5,578 nt of DNA from Gammaproteobacteria bacterium (lineage in GTDB: Bacteria; Pseudomonadota; Gammaproteobacteria; Chromatiales; Chromatiaceae), in the NCBI GenBank assembly GCA_030621975.1, contig JAUXGQ010000155.1, forward strand, positions 1 to 5,578, read 5' to 3'. Positions within the stretch are counted from its first letter, which is position 1. The number at the start of each line of letters is the position of its first letter. Under the pieces are notes generated by a model. It was not told the DNA's origin. It made no database searches and was given only the letters and a program-made list of their open reading frames with translations. A program made the translations under genes and the position numbers. This document shows, piece by piece, positions 1-4,686 of this stretch.

Positions 1-182
1 ATGCCGGTGGTCAACCACAGCCAGAAGCGAAAAAAATGATTCATTACCGGATGCAGATCCAGGGCGCGATGGGCCTGAGCCCTATGCAGATAGATGGTTA
101 CGCCGGCGATGGTGATATGAGTGAGAATCAAGGTGGCCAGGATCAGTTGCCACCAGGAAAGGTCTAAAAAGCCATTTAACAT
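1..182 (-). CDS. Fatty acid (acyl-CoA/acyl-lipid) desaturase, N-terminal fragment
   Basis: The gene starts at the ATG at 182-180 and runs off the left edge after 60 codons, so only the N-terminus is visible. The translation has a hydrophobic first helix (WWQLILATLILTHITIAGV) followed by YLHRAQAHRAL. That contains the first histidine box HxxxxH (H39 to H44) of membrane di-iron desaturases, and it continues into HPVMNHFFRFWLWLTTG, typical of bacterial delta-9 type desaturases. These enzymes introduce a cis double bond into saturated acyl chains at the inner membrane using O2 and an electron donor. The other two histidine boxes lie outside the window. The ribosome binding site is weak: GGGAG lies about 11 nt before the ATG. 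Family assignment is firm for a fragment; regiospecificity and substrate form (CoA, ACP or lipid) cannot be told. Confidence 0.85.
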   Translation of the reverse strand, partial: MLNGFLDLSWWQLILATLILTHITIAGVTIYLHRAQAHRALDLHPVMNHFFRFWLWLTTG

Positions 183-229
183 AGTGCTGCCGACTCCCGG
201 TTTGCGCCGATAGTGCCGGCGCCGGTTTA

Positions 230-258
230 ATTAGTTAGTGTCCGTCTATAAACATCAA
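230..258 (-). promoter_or_regulatory. Candidate promoter for the desaturase
   Basis: Read on the minus strand there is a TTGATG -35-like hexamer (258-253), a 17-bp spacer and an ACTAAT -10-like hexamer (235-230). It would give a leader of about 40 nt before the ATG at 182. The -35 matches the sigma-70 consensus at four of six bases, as does the -10, and it is the best-spaced pair I found. TATAGT and TATACT sequences further upstream are alternative -10 elements. Confidence 0.25.
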
Positions 259-268
259 TTCAGAGCAC

Positions 269-303
269 TATAAAGAAAGTTTCGACGAGTATAAAGAAAT
301 TTT
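269..303. repeat. Two direct repeats of 21-bp period upstream of the desaturase
   Basis: TATAAAGAAAGTTT (269-282) and TATAAAGAAATTTT (290-303) are near-identical copies, 13 of 14 bases, whose starts are 21 bp apart, that is two helical turns. A third TATAAA core lies at 247-252, 22 bp before the first copy. The repeats lie just upstream of the desaturase's candidate promoter and just past the stop of the hydantoinase-like gene. Helical phasing is what one expects of a tandem operator bound on one DNA face, but no known regulator is recognised. Confidence 0.45.
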
Positions 304-312
304 GCAGCTATC

Positions 313-2268
313 TTATTTGCACAACAACAGGTTCCCCACCCCATCCACTTCGCACCCCCACCCCGGCGCCAGCCAGGTGGTAGCGACTGTTTCCGTGATC
401 AACGCAGGCCCGGCAAACCGCTGTCCAGCCCGCAAGTCCTCTCGCCTTAGGACCGGCACGCCGCCGTCGATGCCATACACTTTCGCCCTTGGAAACGGTT
501 TTGCCGATCGGTCCTTCGAAACCCTGGATAGCGCAAACCTGGCACCCGGGGCAGCCAGACCAACGCGCAGATTAACCAGCTCCACCGGAACGGCCATGTG
601 ATGGCCGTAGCGCGACCGATGCCGATGGGTAAACGCCTCCAGGGCGCCCGCGATATCGACCCAGGGCACGTTCAGGGTATAAGACTGTCCCTGGTAGCGA
701 AGATCCAGAGAATAGTCTCTTCGGAGCTTCCCCTCGTCGACCCCTTCCGCCACCAGGGACGCCACCCCGCCGGCGGCCAGACCATCGAGTTGGCGCTGAA
801 TTTCGTCCTCGTCCATACTGTCCAGCAGGCCGGGCCAGGCCTTGGACAACTGACGGCCCGATCCTGCCGCCAACATCCCCAGCGCGGAAAGGACGCCTGC
901 ATGCACCGGCACCATTGCGCGCGCCATTTCCAGTGACTCGGCCAGTGCGCACACATGCAGGCCGCCTGCCCCACCGAAGGATGCCAGGGTAAAAGCGCGC
1001 GGATCTATCCCCCGCTGCACCGAGATCACCCGCAGGGCCCGGGTCATGTGCTCGTTGGCCACTCTTATGATTCCCAGTGCGGCCTGTTCGGGGGAGCAGT
1101 TCATCGCCTGCGCCAGGGATTCCATCGCGGTTCGGGCGGCAACCTCGTCGAGACGCATCCGCCCGCCCAGAAACGCATCCGACCGCAGACGCCCCAACAG
1201 CAGATTCGCATCCGTGACGGTTGGTTGTTCACCTCCGCACCCGTAGCAGGCCGGCCCGGGCGCCGCACCGGCGGATTGCGGCCCGACCTGCAGCATACCC
1301 CCGGGATCCAGGCGCGCGATGGAACCGCCTCCCGCGCCGATGGTATGCATGTCAACCATGGGCACGGCTACCGGGTAGGGACCAATGTGTCCCTCGCTGG
1401 TCAATTGCGGCTCACCATCGATGAGTGCCACGTCCGTCGAGGTTCCCCCCATGTCAAACGACAGCAAACGTTTTCGTCCCGCTGAACCACCCACGAAGCG
1501 AGCCCCCACCAAGCCGCCGGCAGGACCTGAAAGAAGCATCCGCACAGCCTGCCGACCGGCCTGCGCCCCCGAGATAGTCGCACCGGAACTCTGCATCACG
1601 GCCACCCGCGCGCCCTTCAGCCCCTGGGCCAACCGCTCCAGATAACCTTCCACAAGCGGCCCCAGCCAGGCGTTCAGCCAGGTCGCCATACCTCTTTCGT
1701 ACTCCCTCGTCTCGGGCAGCACGTCCGAAGAGCGGGAAACAAAGACACCCGCCGGCACTACCTGCTCGATCGCCCTTTCCGCCGAATCGTCCAGATAGGA
1801 AAACAAGAGATTGACCGCAACCGCCTGGGGCGCCAGGGCCGTAAGCCGGGCCTTGAGATCATCCAGATCCCGTGCCGTGAGCGGCTCCAGCCAGGTCCCA
1901 TCGGCACCGAGACGCCCGCCCGTTTCCAGACAAAGGTCCGGAGGAACCGGGGGTGGATCCACCTCGGGCTGAAGTTCGTAGAGATCACGCCTGGCCTGGC
2001 GTCCGATGGTGAGAAGATCCGCCAGTCCGCGGTTGCCGACATAGGCGGTGCGCACGCCCTTACGTTCCAGGGTGGCGTTGGTAGCGACCGTGGAGCCATG
2101 CACCACCCGCAAGCCCCGGGGATCCAGCCCCATTTCCCGTATCCCCTTCAGAATTGCCTCCTCCGGCGCCCGGGGCGTGGACAACACCTTGTGTACCCGC
2201 AGCCTTCCCCCGTCGTAGAGCACGAAGTCTGTAAAGGTGCCGCCCATGTCGATGCCGATCAGTTTCAC
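313..2268 (-). CDS. Hydantoinase A / 5-oxoprolinase family protein (HyuA-like)
   Basis: This 651-residue protein belongs to the ATP-dependent family of N-methylhydantoinase A, 5-oxoprolinase and the acetone carboxylase beta subunit, which phosphorylate and open or activate amide or carbonyl substrates. The order is an N-terminal domain with the ASKHA-type phosphate loop GIDMGGTFTDF (5-15) and HGSTVATNATLERKG (57-71). A central domain follows with SGPAGG (247-252), a second loop FDMGGTSTDVALIDG (271-285), DMHTIGAGGGS (306-316), GPQSAGAAPGPACYG (329-343), TVTDANLLLGRL (350-361) and FGGAGGLH (431-438). A C-terminal beta-rich domain starts around residue 505. All family landmarks are present, so it looks functional; 651 residues is slightly short compared with the usual 680-700. 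The start is GTG, supported by GAGGGAG 8 nt upstream. The HyuB-type partner is not adjacent: the upstream neighbour is divergent and the downstream one is a desaturase. Substrate cannot be told. Confidence 0.9.
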   Translation of the reverse strand: MKLIGIDMGGTFTDFVLYDGGRLRVHKVLSTPRAPEEAILKGIREMGLDPRGLRVVHGSTVATNATLERKGVRTAYVGNRGLADLLTIGRQARRDLYELQPEVDPPPVPPDLCLETGGRLGADGTWLEPLTARDLDDLKARLTALAPQAVAVNLLFSYLDDSAERAIEQVVPAGVFVSRSSDVLPETREYERGMATWLNAWLGPLVEGYLERLAQGLKGARVAVMQSSGATISGAQAGRQAVRMLLSGPAGGLVGARFVGGSAGRKRLLSFDMGGTSTDVALIDGEPQLTSEGHIGPYPVAVPMVDMHTIGAGGGSIARLDPGGMLQVGPQSAGAAPGPACYGCGGEQPTVTDANLLLGRLRSDAFLGGRMRLDEVAARTAMESLAQAMNCSPEQAALGIIRVANEHMTRALRVISVQRGIDPRAFTLASFGGAGGLHVCALAESLEMARAMVPVHAGVLSALGMLAAGSGRQLSKAWPGLLDSMDEDEIQRQLDGLAAGGVASLVAEGVDEGKLRRDYSLDLRYQGQSYTLNVPWVDIAGALEAFTHRHRSRYGHHMAVPVELVNLRVGLAAPGARFALSRVSKDRSAKPFPRAKVYGIDGGVPVLRREDLRAGQRFAGPALITETVATTWLAPGWGCEVDGVGNLLLCK

Positions 2269-2276
2269 GGTCGGGA

Positions 2277-2283
2277 CTCCCTC
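2277..2283 (-). promoter_or_regulatory. Ribosome binding site of the hydantoinase-like gene
   Basis: GAGGGAG on the minus strand lies 8 nt before the GTG codon at 2268-2266. The codon is followed directly by the conserved KLIGIDMGGTFTD start of the family, so the GTG is chosen as the initiation codon although it is not ATG. Confidence 0.7.
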
Positions 2284-2295
2284 ATTGATTGAATG

Positions 2296-2328
2296 GGATA
2301 CCGGGTGTACGGTATATCCATCACCCGG
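2296..2328. repeat. Overlapping inverted repeats in the hydantoinase-gene leader
   Basis: Two dyads share bases. GGATACCG (2296-2303) faces CGGTATATCC (2310-2319), matching apart from a 2-nt insertion, with a 6-nt loop. CCGGGTG (2301-2307) faces CACCCGG (2322-2328), a perfect 7-bp stem with a 14-nt loop. They cannot both form in one RNA strand. They sit 28-60 bp upstream of the GTG start, so they could be an operator for the hydantoinase-like gene or a pair of alternative leader hairpins. No promoter on that strand is convincing enough to decide. Confidence 0.4.
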
Positions 2329-2417
2329 CGAATAGCCTTATTACGCAAACAAAAAACGAAAATGCCAGGGAAAAGAACCCATTTTGGGGCCTTTGCAGCC
2401 GATAACATCCTTGCCAG

Positions 2418-2440
2418 CCGGCGTTTTAAATTGACGCCGG
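2418..2440. repeat. Inverted repeat, 7-bp arms
   Basis: CCGGCGT (2418-2424) pairs perfectly with ACGCCGG (2434-2440) around a 9-nt AT-rich centre. There is no T-tract on either side, so it is not a standard terminator. It overlaps the TTGAC-N4-GTCAA palindrome at 2431-2444, and may be a second regulatory dyad or a chance by-product of it. Confidence 0.35.
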
Positions 2441-2444
2441 TCAA
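2431..2444. promoter_or_regulatory. FNR/CRP-superfamily-like operator (TTGAC-N4-GTCAA)
   Basis: TTGACGCCGGTCAA has perfect 5-bp arms and a 4-bp centre. Its geometry is that of FNR/DNR-type boxes (consensus TTGAT-N4-ATCAA), with C/G instead of T/A at the inner position. It is centred about 110 bp before the ATG of the cyclic-nucleotide-binding-fold gene and about 34 bp upstream of that gene's candidate -35 box, an activator-like location. Identification rests on motif shape only. Confidence 0.4.
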
Positions 2445-2471
2445 TAGAAACGCCTCACAAACGATATCCCG

Positions 2472-2500
2472 TTGTCAAACAGCGGTACACTCTTTTTAGA
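2472..2500 (+). promoter_or_regulatory. Candidate sigma-70 promoter of the cyclic-nucleotide-binding-fold gene
   Basis: TTGTCA (2472-2477) matches the -35 consensus at five of six positions. A 17-bp spacer leads to TTTAGA (2495-2500), a poor -10; TAGATT at 2497-2502 with a 19-bp spacer is an alternative. Transcription would begin near 2507, giving a leader of about 40 nt. Confidence 0.35.
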
Positions 2501-2546
2501 TTGGATTTTGTGAAATCAACCAAGCAAAAATAGCGAGGAGATTTTA

Positions 2547-3056
2547 ATGACTACCCAGGGCAATGACGATTCCACCGGGATTGCTGACAAGCAAACGATC
2601 CTTGGTTCACCGCTGGGATCGGAGCTTTCCGAGGCGCAGGCCGCCGCACTGTCTGAAAAGATCGCGGTTTTCTGCCTGAAAGACGGTGACTTTCTGCTTG
2701 AGGAGGGACATACGGACGAAATCCTCTACGTCGTCATCGAAGGCAAGCTGGAAGTGGTCAAGTGTGTCGGGGGCGGGGACTGCATAACCCTGCAACTCCT
2801 GCATGCCGGCGATATGGCCGGCGAGCTCGGCTTTATCGACGGACTGACACATACCGCCGGCCTGCGCGCGATCGGCAACTGCGTCATTTTTGGCCTGAGC
2901 CGGGAAAACCTCGAAAGTTTTCTCAAGACTGACCCCGAGGTAAATTACAAGGTCATGCGTTCCATAATGCGCACCGTGCATAAGATACTGCGCCGGATGA
3001 ATATACAGCACGTGGAGATGCAGAATTACATCTCCAAACAGCATGGTCGGTACTAG
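2547..3056 (+). CDS. Stand-alone cyclic nucleotide-binding domain protein (CRP-like fold, no HTH)
   Basis: This 169-residue protein has one cNMP-binding beta-barrel, about residues 25-127: FLLEEGHTDEILYVVIEGKLEVV (49-71) gives the early strands, and GDMAGELGFIDGLTHTAGLRA (88-108) is the phosphate-binding cassette. A basic helical tail follows (about 129-160), ending at residue 169 where CRP/FNR regulators would continue into a winged helix-turn-helix; none is present. In the cassette, the glutamate that contacts ribose is kept (E93), but the arginine that contacts the cyclic phosphate is histidine (H102, aligned without gaps to the GELALxxxxPRAA pattern). Canonical cAMP binding is therefore doubtful. 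There is no signal peptide or membrane segment, so it is probably cytosolic. It has its own strong ribosome site (GAGGAG, 6 nt before the ATG) and appears monocistronic. Partner and ligand are unknown; it may be a sensor module acting through protein contacts. Confidence 0.85.
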   Translation: MTTQGNDDSTGIADKQTILGSPLGSELSEAQAAALSEKIAVFCLKDGDFLLEEGHTDEILYVVIEGKLEVVKCVGGGDCITLQLLHAGDMAGELGFIDGLTHTAGLRAIGNCVIFGLSRENLESFLKTDPEVNYKVMRSIMRTVHKILRRMNIQHVEMQNYISKQHGRY

Positions 3057-3087
3057 CCCGATTTCTCACCAGCATTAAACAGCAAAT

Positions 3088-3161
3088 GCAGGCTGGGGCT
3101 TGCCCCGGCTTTGCTGCCTACCGGCTCGCGAAACAAAGAGCTGGGGCGAGCCCCAGCCTAC
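3088..3161. repeat. REP-like inverted pair, family 1 (GTAGGCTGGGG type)
   Basis: Left unit 3088-3109 and right unit 3140-3161 are 22 nt each and in opposite orientation, matching at 19 of 22 positions. The right unit, read on the minus strand, begins GTAGGCTGGGG and folds into a perfect hairpin, GCTGGGG-CGAG-CCCCAGC. The left unit has a 7-bp stem with one G-T pair and the tetraloop CTTG, and its GTAG foot has decayed to GCAG. A GTAG tetranucleotide beside a small GC hairpin is the hallmark of REP elements mobilised by RAYT (TnpA-REP) transposases. The pair lies 31 nt past the stop of the upstream gene and may help end its transcription, although no T-run follows. Confidence 0.75.
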
Positions 3162-3202
3162 CTCTACTAGTCATTGCACAATCCATGACGACCTGACCAG
3201 GC

Positions 3203-3271
3203 GTAGGAGCCCGCTTGCGGGCGAACATCCTCGGTGCGCGACCGCCGGTTCGCCCGCAAGCGGGCTCCTAC
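3203..3271. repeat. REP inverted pair, family 2 (GTAGGAGCCCGC type)
   Basis: The 24-nt unit at 3203-3226 (starting GTAGGAGCCCGCTTGC) recurs as an exact reverse complement at 3248-3271. The outer bases 3202 and 3272 also pair, giving 25-bp arms around a 21-nt centre that contains its own small dyad (CGGT 3232-3235 / ACCG 3241-3244). Each unit also has an internal hairpin, GCCCG-CTTG-CGGGC. The architecture is that of a BIME: two REPs in opposite orientation. GTAGGAGC-type REPs are common in gammaproteobacteria. Perfect identity of the arms suggests recent arrival or gene-conversion-like maintenance, in contrast with the eroded family 1 pair next to it. Confidence 0.85.
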
Positions 3272-3318
3272 GGTGGGCAGACCCTGCTTTGCATCGAGCC
3301 TGAAGCGACCGACCGAGT

Positions 3319-3522
3319 TTAAAAATCAGTCAGTTCGTACCCGGCGCCACAATACGGACAGATGGCCTTGCCGCTCTTTTCAATGGGCAGGTAGACCTTC
3401 GGGTGCATATTCCAGACCTCCATATCCGGTGTCGGACAACTCAACGGCAGATCCTTGCGACTGACAGCCTTTACGGCCCTTCCGGTGTTTTCCAACGCAT
3501 CCGCGTTCGATGATTCTCCCAT
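3319..3522 (-). CDS. Zinc-finger domain protein (zf-CHCC family)
   Basis: This small protein has 67 residues. The C-terminal half carries the zinc ligands of the CHCC finger: C29, H40, C55 and C58, in CPTPDMEVWNMHPKVYLP (29-46) and ICPYCGAGYEL (54-64). The family is related to the C-terminal domain of the mitochondrial complex I accessory subunit NDUFS6. Its bacterial role is not established, so no function is assigned. The start chosen is the ATG at 3522-3520, because AGGAGAG lies just upstream with 7 nt between AGGAG and the ATG. A longer reading from a TTG at 3552 adds ten residues but has no ribosome site. It is the last gene after glnE and ilvE on this strand, separated from ilvE by 220 bp that hold a palindromic repeat. 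It may be co-transcribed or have its own start downstream of the repeat. It converges on the plus-strand cNMP-fold gene. Confidence 0.88.
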   Translation of the reverse strand: MGESSNADALENTGRAVKAVSRKDLPLSCPTPDMEVWNMHPKVYLPIEKSGKAICPYCGAGYELTDF

Positions 3523-3527
3523 AGGTT

Positions 3528-3534
3528 CTCTCCT
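3528..3534 (-). promoter_or_regulatory. Ribosome binding site deciding the zinc-finger protein start
   Basis: AGGAGAG on the minus strand precedes the ATG at 3522-3520 with standard spacing. It falls inside the longer open frame that begins with TTG at 3552, which argues that the ten extra N-terminal residues are not made. Confidence 0.75.
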
Positions 3535-3582
3535 GTTTAGGGCGCGCTTCAAAATAACTTCACGTTTTTAGCGCAAGCCCTT

Positions 3583-3743
3583 AGGGCTCGCGAAACAATA
3601 ACTCCCTGTTTTGGAACGCCGATCCATCCCGCCTGGCTGCGTTGCGAAAACTTGAAAGATAACGAATATTCCTGCGTTTCCGCGCCTTGCCAGACGGGCG
3701 CCTCGACGCCCCAAAATCAGGAATTTATTATTTCGCGAGCCCT
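3583..3743. mobile_element. MITE-like palindromic element between ilvE and the zinc-finger gene
   Basis: AGGGCTCGCGAAA (3583-3595) is the exact reverse complement of 3731-3743. Pairing continues with scattered mismatches through TTTTGG (3609-3614) against CCAAAA (3711-3716). It goes on through CCCGCCTGGC (3628-3637) against GCCAGACGGG (3689-3698), so nearly the whole 160 bp is one long imperfect palindrome centred near 3663. The inner ends GGGCTCGCGAAA are flanked on both sides by TTA (3581-3583 and 3743-3745), a possible 3-bp target duplication; the longer string AGCCCTTA also occurs at both ends (3576-3583, 3738-3745). There is no transposase or convincing reading frame inside. It could be a non-autonomous mobile element, an intergenic repeat unit, or a large RNA hairpin that ends or stabilises the ilvE transcript. 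Being a repeat family elsewhere in the genome is inferred, not seen. Confidence 0.6.
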
Positions 3744-4666
3744 TACACCAATGTAAGCCAATGCGCGTTTCCCCCCCGTCGGCCATGCACCTGGTCGAAA
3801 TACAGACTCTGCAGACGTTCGGTAATCGGGCCGCGCCCGCCATTGCCGATAACCCGGCCGTCCACCTCGCGAATGGGGGTCACTTCGGCCGCGGTTCCGG
3901 TAAAAAACAACTCGTCTGCCACATAGACCTCATCCCGGGTAATACGTTTTTCTTTGACCGGGATACCGAGTTCTCGCGCCAGCTCGAAAATCGTAGCGCG
4001 GGTAATGCCATCGAGCGCAGAGGTCAGATCCGGCGTCAACAGCTTTCCGTCGCGCACCAGAAAGATGTTTTCACCGCTGCCTTCGGCAACATAGCCCTCG
4101 GTATCCAGCAACATGGCTTCGTCATACCCGCAGGCAAGCGCCTCCTGCAGGGCCAGCATCGAGTTGATGTAGTTGCCGTTGGCCTTGGCCTTGCACATGG
4201 TGACGTTGACATGATGCCGGCTGTATGACGAGGTGTGGATCCGGATACCCCGCTGCATATTCTCCGCCCCCAGGTAAGCGCCCCATTCCCAGGCTGCCAC
4301 CATTACGTGGACGCTCAGGTTGTCCGCCCGCAGGCCCATGCCTTCGGGCCCGTAAAAGCACATGGGTCGGATATAGGCAGACTCCAGATTGTTCTCTCGG
4401 ACGGCGGTACATTGGACATCGTTCAGGGTATCCGCGTCAAAGGGCATAGGCATATTCATGATGTGGGCGGAGCGAAACAGCCTGGCCGTGTGATCCTGCA
4501 ACCGAAATATTGCCGTGCCTTTTTCCGTGCGATAGGCGCGCACCCCTTCGAATACCCCCATGCCGTAATGCAGGGTATGCGTCAGCACGTGGGTTTTCGC
4601 TTCTCGCCAGGGCACCATCTCGCCATCCAGCCAGATCACCCCATCACGGTCAGCCATTGTCGACAT
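3743..4666 (-). CDS. ilvE: Branched-chain amino acid aminotransferase
   Basis: This is a PLP-dependent fold-type IV transaminase that interconverts leucine, isoleucine and valine with their 2-oxo acids using 2-oxoglutarate/glutamate, the last step of branched-chain amino acid synthesis in the cytosol. Its 307 residues match the usual bacterial length. Landmarks are GVIWLDGEMVPW (9-20), HTLHYGMGVFEGVRAY (30-45), YIRPMCFYG (98-106) and CKAKANGNYINSM (158-170), in which K161 is the expected PLP-binding lysine. EGYVAEGSGENIF (190-202) holds the conserved glutamate E195, and DELFFTGTAAEVTPI lies near the C-terminus. The ATG at 4666 is preferred over the Met three codons later because GGAG lies 6 nt upstream. 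Only 20 bp separate it from the glnE stop, indicating one transcript. The stop codon TAA (3745-3743) coincides with the edge of the palindromic element, but the C-terminus looks complete. Confidence 0.97.
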   Translation of the reverse strand: MSTMADRDGVIWLDGEMVPWREAKTHVLTHTLHYGMGVFEGVRAYRTEKGTAIFRLQDHTARLFRSAHIMNMPMPFDADTLNDVQCTAVRENNLESAYIRPMCFYGPEGMGLRADNLSVHVMVAAWEWGAYLGAENMQRGIRIHTSSYSRHHVNVTMCKAKANGNYINSMLALQEALACGYDEAMLLDTEGYVAEGSGENIFLVRDGKLLTPDLTSALDGITRATIFELARELGIPVKEKRITRDEVYVADELFFTGTAAEVTPIREVDGRVIGNGGRGPITERLQSLYFDQVHGRRGGNAHWLTLV

Positions 4667-4686
4667 TGGTTTCTCCGTCTCAAAGC

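Noticed and set aside
216..225. Perfect 10-bp palindrome CCGGCGCCGG as an operator
   Set aside because: In GC-rich DNA such a self-complementary GC string is expected by chance, and nothing else supports it.
2418..2440. Rho-independent terminator
   Set aside because: The stem is followed by no T-tract on either strand and lies upstream of both divergent genes.
2293..2499. 68-codon plus-strand frame before the cNMP-fold gene
   Set aside because: It has no ribosome site and no recognisable composition, and it covers the dyads and promoter-like sequences of the divergent region.
2607..3044. 145-codon minus-strand frame opposite the cNMP-fold gene
   Set aside because: It is the antisense shadow of a gene with clear domain motifs and lacks a ribosome site.
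3523..3552. Ten-residue N-terminal extension of the zinc-finger protein from a TTG codon
   Set aside because: No ribosome site precedes the TTG, whereas AGGAGAG stands correctly before the ATG at 3522.
3568..3843. 91-codon minus-strand frame across the palindromic element and the ilvE end
   Set aside because: It is out of frame with ilvE, lies mostly in the repeat, and has no family features.
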